A stretch of DNA of 64,000 nt from Ihuprevotella massiliensis. GTDB taxonomy: Bacteria; Bacteroidota; Bacteroidia; Bacteroidales; Bacteroidaceae. The position numbers were made by a program, and so were the translations under genes. Location of the stretch: NCBI GenBank assembly GCA_900095835.1, contig LT608321.1:1609501-1673500 (forward strand). Reading direction: 5' to 3'. The notes beneath the pieces are model-generated. The model worked only from the letters and a program-made list of their open reading frames with translations. It had not been told where the DNA came from and searched no databases. Shown here one piece after another: positions 1 through 8,295 of the stretch. Numbering within the stretch: position 1 is the first letter of the stretch; each line of letters opens with the position of its first letter.

Positions 1-237
1 GCACCAGAGTTAGTGATTGTTGTGGTGTCGGAAGGTAAGGCGAAAGTAGTCTTCGACAACTACGCTTTTGCCTACAAATACACTCCTGCACCTAATTTCT
101 CTATAGAGTTTGTAAATGATTGGTCAGGAATAGAGGGAGACACCGAAATTTACAAAAAACCTTCATTCTTGCGCAGTCGAACTAAGCATAAGATTTGGCG
201 TGAAGGCAATGTGCTCAAATACAAATCTTGGAAGTAA
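1..237 (+). CDS. C-terminal end of an unknown protein, cut by the window edge
   Basis: The frame is open from base 1 (it reads APEL before the first possible internal start, GTG at 13) to TAA at 235-237, so this is about 78 C-terminal residues of a gene that begins outside the window. The tail is rich in aromatic and charged residues (for example FDNYAFAYKY, then basic residues before the end WK). No domain is recognised. No terminator hairpin was seen directly after it; an inverted-repeat element begins 120 bases downstream. Confidence 0.5.
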   Translation, partial: APELVIVVVSEGKAKVVFDNYAFAYKYTPAPNFSIEFVNDWSGIEGDTEIYKKPSFLRSRTKHKIWREGNVLKYKSWK

Positions 238-357
238 CTTACTACGAACATGCTGTGGTAGGGAATAGGCTTTGCACTTCTATCTTGACAGTAAGAAAAG
301 CTACACGACTATGCTCAGAGGGAAATTGTGATGTAAACAAACGTAAAATCAAGGTCT

Positions 358-795
358 CTCGCGTGCGCGTACGCGCGCGCACCCTGCAAAATAGCTCTTT
401 TTGCTTTCACAACCTTCACAGATAGTCGTGCAAGCAACTGAAACAAAAGTGATTACACCTACTCTGTAAACATTCTTTTAGAATATCGTACTGCAAGGCG
501 AGAAAATATAGAAAAAGAGGGGAAAAAGGCGAGAAAAACTGCCAAAGCTGGAACGGCACAAAACAACAGGTTTTTCGTGAAATCTGAAGTAATTTTGAAG
601 AATGTCGGAGCAAAAGAAAAAAACGTGGGAGATAATCTGAAAAACGTGGGAGATTTTTCAAAAAATCTCCCACGTTTTTTGTCGTAACTCCCTCGTTTCT
701 ATCGACAAACGGTGGTAAAAAAGCGGAAGCGTGTGAAGGTTGTGAAAGCAAAAAGTGCAAAATCGCTGATGGGCGCGCGCGTACACGCACGCGAG
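358..795. mobile_element. Inverted-repeat (MITE-like) element, copy 1
   Basis: A 438-bp non-coding unit is bounded by long inverted repeats at 358-420 and 732-795. Each end has a CG-palindromic tip (CTCGCGTGCGCGTACGCGCG) and then an inner block ending TTTCACAACCTTCACA, which is read in reverse complement at the other end. The centre (about 600-685) holds two direct CGTGGGAGAT motifs and a nearly perfect hairpin of CGTGGGAGATTTTT with AAAAATCTCCCACG. AAGG lies just outside each end (351-354 and 796-799) and could be a trace of target duplication, but this is weak. The centre differs from the copies at 21666 and 42616 except for the CGTGGGAGAT motif. No transposase is encoded, so any movement would need an enzyme from elsewhere. 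Confidence 0.7.
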
Positions 796-1140
796 AAGGC
801 ACATTTTGGAGGAGTCATAATCCTTTGGTGGCGACCAACGATGACCCCTACCCCTATTAGCGACTACATCGCAGGAAGCATCGTCCCATGCGAGGTGCAT
901 AAAATGAAAACTGCTGCCGAGTAATGACATGGACGAGCAAGGATCGAAAAGCAGGGGCATGACAAGAAAAGACGAGGGTTATGCGCCAAGATACATAAAA
1001 CCAAAGATTCTGCAACCTTCAAATAGCATTTCAGAGGGCATATCAAGAAAAAAGTGCACTTTTCCGCTGATTTTTCTCACTTTGCCTCTATATCCTCCCA
1101 TATCTATATGGGGTAACATTGCAAAAGGGAAGTGCAAACA
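796..1140. other. Intergenic stretch without a recognisable gene
   Basis: Between the inverted-repeat element and the rpsO terminator, short open frames exist on both strands, but none has a family resemblance, a promoter box or a plausible start context. I see nothing functional here. Confidence 0.5.
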
Positions 1141-1175
1141 AAAAAGCTCCCACACTCACGAGGAGCATGGGAGCT
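1141..1175 (-). terminator. Rho-independent terminator of rpsO
   Basis: The inverted repeat AGCTCCCA (1145-1152) / TGGGAGCT (1168-1175) reads on the minus strand as a stem followed by a run of Ts, 32 bases past the rpsO stop. Confidence 0.85.
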
Positions 1176-1206
1176 ATACCATAACCTAAAAAAGTCAAGT
1201 TCGGGA

Positions 1207-1476
1207 TTACTTGCGGAGACCCAAAGCCTTAACGATGGCACGGTAGCGTTCGATATCGCGGTCCTTAAGGTAGTTAAGGAGAGCACGACGCTTACCTACG
1301 AGTTTCACAAGTGAACGCTCAGTGGCATGATCTTTACGGTTTGAGCGCATGTGTTCCGTCAAGTGACTGATACGGTAGGAGAACAGCGCGACTTGGCTTT
1401 CAGCAGAACCAGTGTCGGTGTTGGACTTTCCGTATTGTCCAAAGATCTCACTCTTCTTTGCAGAATCTAAGTACAT
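1207..1476 (-). CDS. rpsO: 30S ribosomal protein S15
   Basis: S15 is a primary 16S rRNA-binding protein of the small-subunit platform. The product is 89 residues, the normal length for S15. It carries the family hallmarks: a start around YLDSAKKSEIFGQYG, the TGSAESQVALFSYRI segment (residues about 22-36), the HxxxHxxxxRxxHxxxR-like pattern near LTEHMRSNRKDHATERSL, and the C-terminal RRALLNYLKDRD block. It stands alone as a transcription unit, with its own upstream promoter (1532-1563) and a strong terminator (1141-1175). S15 genes are often autoregulated through their leader; the leader here is only about 50 bases and I see no clear pseudoknot by eye. Confidence 0.97.
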   Translation of the reverse strand: MYLDSAKKSEIFGQYGKSNTDTGSAESQVALFSYRISHLTEHMRSNRKDHATERSLVKLVGKRRALLNYLKDRDIERYRAIVKALGLRK

Positions 1477-1531
1477 GTTGAGTAGATTTGATAAATGAAT
1501 AAAAAGTGGCTAGCTTTCGGGCATAGCGCGG

Positions 1532-1563
1532 CAAAGGTACGATATTTTGGGCAACATACCAAA
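1532..1563 (-). promoter_or_regulatory. Bacteroides-type promoter for rpsO
   Basis: On the minus strand TTTG (1563-1560), a 20-base spacer and TACCTTTG (1539-1532) match the Bacteroidetes -33/-7 consensus (TTTG, 19-20 bases, TAnnTTTG). This predicts a leader of about 50 bases. Confidence 0.75.
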
Positions 1564-1631
1564 TTTCCCTCTGCTTTTATGGAAAAAAGAAGTCTGAAGC
1601 TGTGTTTTTTGCTATAAAAGGGCTGCAAAAA

Positions 1632-1662
1632 TTGGTGGCACAGCGTGATTGTTGTAACTTTG
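1632..1662 (+). promoter_or_regulatory. Promoter of the type IX secretion operon
   Basis: TTGG at 1632-1635, about 19 bases, then TAACTTTG at 1655-1662 fit the Bacteroidetes -33/-7 consensus. Transcription would start near 1669. That leaves almost no leader for an ATG at 1672 but about 50 bases for the ATG at 1720, which decides the porP start. Confidence 0.7.
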
Positions 1663-1719
1663 TAGCTGGAAATGATTGGTAACCCTCCGCGATACAAGTT
1701 CCTCGCTCAGCACAAATGG

Positions 1720-2658
1720 ATGCGCGTGGCGATGGTGCTGCTCGTTCTTCTCACAGGAATGGGCGCAAATCGTGTGCAAGCTCAGCAGGATGTGGCTTTC
1801 CTCCACTATTGGCGCATGGAAACGCAATGGAACCCTGCTGCTATGGGACAATCACCACAACTGAGCATCCAAGGAGCGGTGCAAACCCACGCTATGGGTT
1901 ATGAGCAAGCAGGAAGCACAATGTGGGCTGGAGCAGACATGGCTTTCGCCCTCGGGCGTACCTTCCATGGTGTGGGTGCCATGTTTCTCAACGACAATAT
2001 CGGTCTATTTTCGCACAAACGCTTTTCGCTGCAATATGCCTATCACCAACCATGGCGCGGAGGAACGATTGCCCTCGGACTACAAGCGGACATGCTTCAA
2101 GAAGGCATAGATGGTTCTAAGGCTGATTTGGGCGACAACAATGACCCAGCTTTTCCCACAGCACAAGTGAATGGTTCGGCATTCGATTTGTCCGTAGGTT
2201 CGTACTATCAGCGCAAGGGTTTTCGCCTTTCGGCAGCCTATCACCATCTGGCAGCGCCCACAGTGCGACTGGGTGAGACTCACGAATTGCCCATCCGCGG
2301 TGTGTTAAATGTGGCTACACAATACAATATTCGCACCAATTCGCCGTTATTCACGATAACTCCATCTGCCATGTTGCGCAGCGATTTCACCGACTATCGA
2401 GTGGACCTTACCCTGCGCGGACAATACAAGTTTGAAAACAGGCTGATTTTCGCAGGTATCAATTACGCTCCACAGCGCAGTGTTGGACTCTTTGTGGGCG
2501 GTACGCTCCAAGGCATCGACATCAGTTATGGCTACGAAGCCAACACCTCCGGTCTGGGACTAGGAGCTGGGCAACATGAAATCGTGATTGCTTATCGCCT
2601 TCCCATCGACTTGGGTAAAAAGCAACGAAATTTGCATAAGAGTGTGAGGTGGTTGTAA
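1720..2658 (+). CDS. porP: Type IX secretion system outer-membrane protein, PorP/SprF family
   Basis: PorP/SprF proteins are outer-membrane beta-barrel proteins of the Bacteroidetes type IX secretion system (T9SS); SprF is needed for surface export of the SprB adhesin in gliding bacteria. The 312-residue product begins with a clean signal peptide (MRVAMVLLVLLTG... cut near NRVQA/Q) and then shows the family pattern: NPAAMG near residue 40, repeated amphipathic strands, and an end with a GAGQHEIVIAYRLP strand. An in-frame ATG at 1672 would add 16 residues, but it lies about 3 bases from the predicted transcription start, so 1720 is preferred. It is the first gene of porP-gldK-gldL-gldM-gldN, the same order as the porPKLMN cluster of Porphyromonas gingivalis. 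Confidence 0.9.
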   Translation: MRVAMVLLVLLTGMGANRVQAQQDVAFLHYWRMETQWNPAAMGQSPQLSIQGAVQTHAMGYEQAGSTMWAGADMAFALGRTFHGVGAMFLNDNIGLFSHKRFSLQYAYHQPWRGGTIALGLQADMLQEGIDGSKADLGDNNDPAFPTAQVNGSAFDLSVGSYYQRKGFRLSAAYHHLAAPTVRLGETHELPIRGVLNVATQYNIRTNSPLFTITPSAMLRSDFTDYRVDLTLRGQYKFENRLIFAGINYAPQRSVGLFVGGTLQGIDISYGYEANTSGLGLGAGQHEIVIAYRLPIDLGKKQRNLHKSVRWL

Positions 2659-2702
2659 AACCGATGCCACCCTCGACAACTCTCTATTCAATTCACAAGA
2701 AT

Positions 2703-4166
2703 ATGATTAAAATTCATCGACATACGCTTTCCTTCTTCGCTGGTTTGCTCATGCTCACCACGATGCTCTCTTCCTGCTTTGGCGGTAGTTCGCTTGCTAT
2801 GCGCAACGGAGGAGAGGTGACAGGCTCACGCTCGTCCATTCCCCTCGAACCCACACCTTATGGCATGGTGGAGGTGAAACGTGGCTACCTGAAAGTGGGA
2901 CTCACCGAAAACGACAGTTTGTGGGGATTGCCCACGACACAGAAAGACATCTCTGTGGACGGTTTTTGGATGGATCAGACGGAAGTGACCAACTCCATGT
3001 ATCGCCAGTTTGTGGAGTGGGTGCGCGACAGCATCTTGCGTGAGCGCATGGCAAATCCTGCCTATGGCGGCGACGAGACTTACAAAATTGAGGTGGACAA
3101 ATATGGCGACCCCGTGAAGCCTCATCTCAACTGGAACAAGCCGCTCCCATGGCGCAAGCCCAATGAAGACCAAGAGCGCGCGCTCAACAGTGTGTATCGC
3201 ACACACCCCATCGACGGCACGAAGATGCTGGATGTGCGCCAGATGAACTATCGCTATGAGGTTTTCGACTATGAAAAGGCTGCACTGCGCAAATATCGTT
3301 TGGACCCCAAAGAACGCAACTTGAACACGGACTTTGAGACAGACGATGCTCCTGTGATGATTTCCAAAGACACTGCCTACATCAACGACAATGGTGACAT
3401 TGTGCGCGAAACGATCAATCGTCCACTTTCGTCTTTGTATGATTTCTTAAACACCTACATCGTTCCCGTGTATCCCGACACCACCGTTTGGGTGAACGAC
3501 TTCCCCAATGCTAACAACGGGACGTATCTGAAAAACTATTTCTCTTCTCCTGCCTACAACGATTACCCCGTGGTGGGCGTGACGTGGGAACAAGCTCAGG
3601 CTTTCTGCGCATGGCGCACGGAATACTTGCTCCGCGGCATGGGACCTGAAGCGCGCTACATCCAACGCTACCGCCTACCCTCTGAAGTGGAATGGGAATA
3701 TGCAGCACGCAGCAAGGAGGGTCACACTTATCCTTGGGAAGGTGCTTCCACGCAAGACAAGAATGGTTGCTTCTTTGCGAACTTCAAGCCCGACCGCGGT
3801 AATTACACCGAAGATGGCAACTTGATTACTTCGCGCGCTGGTCAGTATGGAGCCAACGAAAATGGCTTGTTCGACATGGCAGGTAACGTGGCAGAATGGA
3901 CGAACACCGTGTTCACCGAAGCTGGAATGCAGTCGATGGCAGATGTCAATCCCGAATTGCGCTACGATGCCGCCAAAGAAGATCCCTACTTCTTGAAGCG
4001 CAAGAGTGTGCGCGGTGGTTCGTGGAAAGACCCGCTCTCCTACATCCGCTCGGCATGGCGCACTTGGGAATATCAAAACCAACCTCGCTCCTACATCGGC
4101 TTCCGCTGCGTTCGCTCTAAAGCCGCAACTGTGAGTGCCTCAGCTTCGAGCAAGAAAGGGAAATAA
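2703..4166 (+). CDS. gldK: Gliding motility/T9SS lipoprotein GldK (PorK)
   Basis: GldK/PorK is the lipoprotein that, with GldN/PorN, forms the periplasmic ring under the outer membrane in the T9SS. From ATG 2703 the product is 487 residues, with a lipoprotein signal peptide ending in LSSC (Cys25). The body is a formylglycine-generating-enzyme/sulfatase-modifying fold, seen in the DQTEVTNSMYRQF motif, PVVGVTWEQAQAFC, LPSEVEWEYAAR, NGLFDMAGNVAEW and the closing VRGGSW...RSAWRTW...IGFRCV. GldK homologues keep this fold as a structural element; enzymatic activity is not expected. An upstream in-frame GTG at 2649 would overlap porP and destroy the lipoprotein signal, so it is rejected. The gap to porP is 44 bases and no separate promoter was seen. 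Confidence 0.95.
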   Translation: MIKIHRHTLSFFAGLLMLTTMLSSCFGGSSLAMRNGGEVTGSRSSIPLEPTPYGMVEVKRGYLKVGLTENDSLWGLPTTQKDISVDGFWMDQTEVTNSMYRQFVEWVRDSILRERMANPAYGGDETYKIEVDKYGDPVKPHLNWNKPLPWRKPNEDQERALNSVYRTHPIDGTKMLDVRQMNYRYEVFDYEKAALRKYRLDPKERNLNTDFETDDAPVMISKDTAYINDNGDIVRETINRPLSSLYDFLNTYIVPVYPDTTVWVNDFPNANNGTYLKNYFSSPAYNDYPVVGVTWEQAQAFCAWRTEYLLRGMGPEARYIQRYRLPSEVEWEYAARSKEGHTYPWEGASTQDKNGCFFANFKPDRGNYTEDGNLITSRAGQYGANENGLFDMAGNVAEWTNTVFTEAGMQSMADVNPELRYDAAKEDPYFLKRKSVRGGSWKDPLSYIRSAWRTWEYQNQPRSYIGFRCVRSKAATVSASASSKKGK

Positions 4167-4306
4167 ACCAATAGTGACTCAGAAACCTCCTGCTTCGATA
4201 AAGCAGACCGCTGCAACATAAAAAACAACGAAAGTTCACGCTCTCTTTTGGCTGCAAAGATTTCTGCTCACCAACTTCAAATGTCAACTCTCTAACGACA
4301 AACGAG

Positions 4307-5365
4307 ATGTCCAAACTCAATATCGTCATTCGCCTGCAACACTGGATGGACAGTGTGCCCGGACAAACTTTCCTCAACTATGCTTATTCTTGGGGTGCTG
4401 CCATCGTGATTTTGGGTGCGCTCTTCAAACTCACGCACCTACCAGGCGGTAACATCATGCTCTTCTTGGGTATGGGTACGGAAGCCGTGGTGTTCTTCCT
4501 CGCTGCTTTCGACCGTCCATTTGACAAGAAAGAGATTGGCAAAGAATTGCCTAAGGATTTCGAGACAGACGAAGAGATCGAACGCGCAGAAGGATTGTGG
4601 GAACCTCAAGTAACTCAAGCACAAGTTGAGGCTACCCAAGTGGCAACAACTCAAGTAGCTCAAGCTCAAACAGCAACTGACCCACAAGTTGAAGGTTCTA
4701 CTATAGAAGTAGACACACAAGCTGTGGCACAAGGCGAAGCACAACCAGCCAACAATATGGCACAAGCTGCCTTCGCTACTGCACAACAAGCGGCTGCAGC
4801 TGCGCAATCTGCTCTGCAAGCGATGCAAACTTCAACAGAAGGTGCGCAAACCACCGCTGCTCCCACACAAACTCCTGCTGGTGTATCGCCCGAAGTGGCA
4901 GCTACGCTTTCACCAGCTGTGGCAGCACACTACGATGCTCCCGAAGGTCAAGAGACGGTGGCACAAAGTGCACAACAACTCTCCGACATCATCCGTTTGG
5001 CTAACGACGAATTGCTCCGCCGTACACAAGCGGTGCTTTCTCCCGACATGGAAGCAGCTACGGAAGATTACATCGCTAAGCTCCGCACCCTCAACGAGAC
5101 CTTGGCGAAGGTGGACGAACAGAGTGCGCGACTCACTCGCGACTCGCAAGAGATGGAGAATCTCAATCGCACACTCATTGGTATCAACAAGGTGTACGAC
5201 CTCCATTTCGCTTCTATCTCACGACAAGTGACCACCATCGAAGAGATTAACAACCAAACGCAACAACTTGCTGCGAAGATCGAAGAGGTGAATCGCATCT
5301 ACAGCCGTATGATGCAAACCCTCAATGTCATGGGCAATCCTATGGCAACTACTAACGAGGGATAA
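4307..5365 (+). CDS. gldL: T9SS inner-membrane motor protein GldL (PorL)
   Basis: GldL/PorL forms, with GldM, the proton-driven motor of the T9SS in the cytoplasmic membrane. The N terminus has the two expected membrane helices (about residues 24-44 and 50-70) separated by a short LTHLPGG loop, followed by the FDRPFDKKEIGKELPK segment typical of the family. The C-terminal part is a predicted coiled coil (about residues 225-340). Between them lies a low-complexity stretch rich in Ala, Gln, Thr and Val (about residues 100-215) that makes this protein, at 352 residues, longer than many GldL proteins. It follows gldK by 140 bases and precedes gldM by 59. Confidence 0.93.
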   Translation: MSKLNIVIRLQHWMDSVPGQTFLNYAYSWGAAIVILGALFKLTHLPGGNIMLFLGMGTEAVVFFLAAFDRPFDKKEIGKELPKDFETDEEIERAEGLWEPQVTQAQVEATQVATTQVAQAQTATDPQVEGSTIEVDTQAVAQGEAQPANNMAQAAFATAQQAAAAAQSALQAMQTSTEGAQTTAAPTQTPAGVSPEVAATLSPAVAAHYDAPEGQETVAQSAQQLSDIIRLANDELLRRTQAVLSPDMEAATEDYIAKLRTLNETLAKVDEQSARLTRDSQEMENLNRTLIGINKVYDLHFASISRQVTTIEEINNQTQQLAAKIEEVNRIYSRMMQTLNVMGNPMATTNEG

Positions 5366-5424
5366 TGAATCGATTTCTCAAGTATTCTCCATCTAGCACG
5401 TCAAATATAAACTTCTAGCCTACA

Positions 5425-6978
5425 ATGTCTATAAAGAAACGTCCCATATCGCCACGACAAAAGATGATTAACCTCATGTATGTCGTGCTCATGGCTATGT
5501 TGGCACTCAATGTGTCTACCGACGTACTCAAAGGTTTTGACCTTGTGGGCGAAAGTTTGTCGCGCACTACCACAAACACAGAGCGCGAAAACCAGTCTAT
5601 TTTGGCTGATTTTGAACAACAATATCGTGCTAATCCCACCAAGGTGAAGCCTTTTTGGGAAAAAGCGCAGGCGGTAAAATCTGCTTCCGACAGCATTTGC
5701 AAAGAGGTTGAGGCGCTGAAATGGGCGATTGCACGCGAAGTGGATGGTGCTGATGGCAATCCTAATGCCTTGCGCAACAAAGAAGACCTCGATGGTGCTG
5801 CGACAGTGATGCTCGATCCTACATCACGTCGCGGACATAAACTCTACGAACGCATCAATCGTTATCGCGACTTCGTGACGGCTTTCATCACCGACCGCCG
5901 TCGACAAGCCATTGTAGCGGCTAATCTCTCCACTGAGGTGCCGAAGTCAACGGACAACATGGGGAAGAATTGGCAAGAATATATGTTTGAGTCGATGCCT
6001 TCGGTGGCTGCCATCACTATGCTCAGCAAATTGCAGAGTGATGTGCGCAAAGCTGAAGGTGAAGTGCTACACACGCTCGCTGCCAACATTGGCGTGAAGG
6101 ACATTCGTGTGAACGAACTCAATGCGTATGTGTTACCCGAAGCCACAACACTCTTTCCTGGTGATGAATTCCGTTCTCACATCTTCATGGCTGCGGTGGA
6201 TACGACCCAGCGTCCTGAAATCTACGTCAATGGTCGTCGCATCGCTGCCGATGGTAAATACAACTTCCGCGTGGGTGCACCAGGTAGCTATGATTTTCGT
6301 GGTTATATCACCTTCCCCAACGCTTCGGGAGAAATAGTGCGTCGCGAATTTTCACAACACTACACTGTCATTGCTCCTCCCACAGGAGCTACCGTGGCAG
6401 CAGACTTGATGAATGTGCTCTATGCTGGCTACGACAACCCTATTTCGGTGAGTGCTTCTGGCATCGCTGCCGATAAGATTCACCTTTCAATGACAGGTGG
6501 TTCGCTGACTTCGCGCGGCAATGGTAAGTATGTGGCACGTCCTGCCCACGTGGGACAGGATGTGCAATTCACCGTGACGGGAGAAGTGGGGGGCAAGACT
6601 CAAACCATGGGTGCTTTCTCCTTCAAAGTTCGCAAGTTGCCCGATCCTCAAGCCTACATCACCATCGGCAGTGACCAATTCCGTGGTGGTCGCATCGCTA
6701 AAGGTAGTATCATTGGTGCCACAAAACTCGATGCAGCCATTGACGATGGTCTGCTAAACATTCCCTTCCGCGTTCAGTCGTTTGAATGCGTGTTCTTCGA
6801 CCGCTTGGGCAACGTGTTGCCACGTCCCTCAGCAGGGGCTAACTTCACAGAGGCTCAACGCGAACTCATACGCGGTCTTTCACGTGGCAAACGCTTCTAC
6901 ATCAGTAATGTCCATGCCGTTGGTCCCGATGGTATCGAAAGAACACTCAATGGTTCGATAGAGGTCATCATCAATTAG
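5425..6978 (+). CDS. gldM: T9SS trans-envelope motor protein GldM (PorM)
   Basis: GldM/PorM spans the periplasm from the GldL motor to the GldK/GldN ring. The 517-residue product starts with a short basic cytoplasmic tail (SIKKRPISPRQKMINL) and a single membrane helix (about residues 14-36, MYVVLMAMLALNVS), exactly as in GldM. A long periplasmic region follows, with a helical part and several beta domains; the segment around FRGGRIAKGSIIGA and the end with YISNVHAVGPDG are characteristic. Its TAG stop (6976-6978) lies inside the first TTAGACG unit of a repeat array that fills the junction with gldN. Confidence 0.95.
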   Translation: MSIKKRPISPRQKMINLMYVVLMAMLALNVSTDVLKGFDLVGESLSRTTTNTERENQSILADFEQQYRANPTKVKPFWEKAQAVKSASDSICKEVEALKWAIAREVDGADGNPNALRNKEDLDGAATVMLDPTSRRGHKLYERINRYRDFVTAFITDRRRQAIVAANLSTEVPKSTDNMGKNWQEYMFESMPSVAAITMLSKLQSDVRKAEGEVLHTLAANIGVKDIRVNELNAYVLPEATTLFPGDEFRSHIFMAAVDTTQRPEIYVNGRRIAADGKYNFRVGAPGSYDFRGYITFPNASGEIVRREFSQHYTVIAPPTGATVAADLMNVLYAGYDNPISVSASGIAADKIHLSMTGGSLTSRGNGKYVARPAHVGQDVQFTVTGEVGGKTQTMGAFSFKVRKLPDPQAYITIGSDQFRGGRIAKGSIIGATKLDAAIDDGLLNIPFRVQSFECVFFDRLGNVLPRPSAGANFTEAQRELIRGLSRGKRFYISNVHAVGPDGIERTLNGSIEVIIN

Positions 6979-7050
6979 ACGTTAGATTCTCTAGTCCTTC
7001 TAGTTCATCTAGTCTTTCTAGTTCATCTAGTCTCTCTAGAATACCTAGCC
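6975..7050. repeat. Junction repeat: TTAGANN heptads and seven 9-bp CTAG units (gldM/gldN)
   Basis: TTAGACG TTAGATT is followed by seven in-register 9-bp units beginning CTAG (6991, 7000, 7009, 7018, 7027, 7036, 7045). It starts at the gldM stop codon and ends about ten bases before the gldN start. It belongs to the same family as 24365-24510 and 49225-49396, but lacks the right-hand CTAACNN arm. Confidence 0.85.
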
Positions 7051-7060
7051 CCATATAACT

Positions 7061-8176
7061 ATGTATAGAATACTTCTTTCCCTCGTCCTGCTTCTCTTCG
7101 CTGCACACAGTGTGGCGCAGCCTCCAGCGCGCTTGCGAGAAGCCGCAGCCACTGGCAATAACGCAGGACAAAATGCTGATGACGCAGCGAACATGGATGG
7201 CAAAGTAGCCAACAATAAGACACGCAATGCGGCTCAGCGTGGTAGCATCCGTGAGTTTCCCACTGCTGCTCCGATGCCCGACAATGCGGCATGGCGTCGC
7301 GATGTGTATCGTATGCTCAAACTCAACGAGGATGCGAATGCTCCTCTCTACTACCCCATCACTCCCTCCTCCGGACGGGAGAATCTTTTCGTTCATCTCT
7401 TTCATCTGATTCTCAGAGGTAAGATAAACGCTTACGAATACACCCCTGATGCGATAGAACACTTCGATGAGAAGCACGTGATCAAGGGCAAGAAGATTAT
7501 GGACGACAACCACATCTTCTACGAAGCCAATGATGGTCGTCTTCGCGTCAATGACGCTGACCTTCCTTCGGAGGACGTGAAACGCTACTATATCAAAGAG
7601 AGTGTTTATTTCGATCAACAAACTGGTACTTTCCGCACGAAAGTGCTGGCGCTTTGCCCTATTGTAATCAGTGACTTTGGTGACGGTCAGGTGCAAAGCA
7701 CTCCTCTCTTTTGGGTGAACTACGAGGAAGCCGCTCCTCACTTGGCGAAACTTTCGCTAATGGCTAGCAATCTCAACAATGCCTCTGAGATTTCTGCCGA
7801 CGATTATTTCAACACGGCACAATATCGCGGAGATATTTATCAAACCAAGAATCTCCAAGACAAGACCATCGCGCAGATGGCTGAGAGCGATTCAGCACAG
7901 ACGAAAGTGCGTGAACGCATCGAACAAGAAATCAAGGATTTCCAACAACACATGTGGGGCAGCCGAGAACAAAAGTTGGCAGAAGATGCCAACGCTGCAC
8001 AGTCTGCTGACTCTACCCAGATAGAAGACCCATCTTCTACTTCCACAAAAAATCGTCGCAGTAGCCGCCGTTCTTCTATCAAAACTTCAACTCCTAAAGC
8101 TGCCAAAGCTCCAAAACCAAAGACCACTTCTTCTAGTAAGTCGGGAACCATCTCTGTTCGCCGACAACGTCGTTAG
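7061..8176 (+). CDS. gldN: T9SS periplasmic ring protein GldN (PorN)
   Basis: GldN/PorN partners GldK in the periplasmic ring complex of the T9SS. The 371-residue product has a Sec signal peptide (MYRILLSLVLLLFAAHSVAQ). The core includes WRRDVYRMLKL, a partially conserved LYYPITPSSGRENLF block, YYIKESVYFDQQTGTF, VLALCPIVISDFG and PLFWVNYEEAAPHLA, all familiar from GldN. The last 55 or so residues are a Ser/Thr/Lys/Arg-rich tail with several RRSS- and PKAAK-like stretches and an RRQRR end, beyond the usual core; its role is unknown. The gene follows gldM by 82 bases that are almost wholly repeat sequence. Confidence 0.94.
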   Translation: MYRILLSLVLLLFAAHSVAQPPARLREAAATGNNAGQNADDAANMDGKVANNKTRNAAQRGSIREFPTAAPMPDNAAWRRDVYRMLKLNEDANAPLYYPITPSSGRENLFVHLFHLILRGKINAYEYTPDAIEHFDEKHVIKGKKIMDDNHIFYEANDGRLRVNDADLPSEDVKRYYIKESVYFDQQTGTFRTKVLALCPIVISDFGDGQVQSTPLFWVNYEEAAPHLAKLSLMASNLNNASEISADDYFNTAQYRGDIYQTKNLQDKTIAQMAESDSAQTKVRERIEQEIKDFQQHMWGSREQKLAEDANAAQSADSTQIEDPSSTSTKNRRSSRRSSIKTSTPKAAKAPKPKTTSSSKSGTISVRRQRR

Positions 8177-8295
8177 TTATTATTCCGTAGCTCTGCTAGA
8201 CATCCTCGCAGTGCACGATGGGTGTTTCCATTAAGGGGACACCTTTTTTACGAACTACTACGCATCCTTTTCCTTCGCTACAACAAATTCTAGAT

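Noticed and set aside
712-924. Small plus-strand gene next to element copy 1
   Set aside because: The first half translates the right inverted repeat (KRVKVVKAKSAKS) and the rest has no family match. The frame is not kept in the other element copies.
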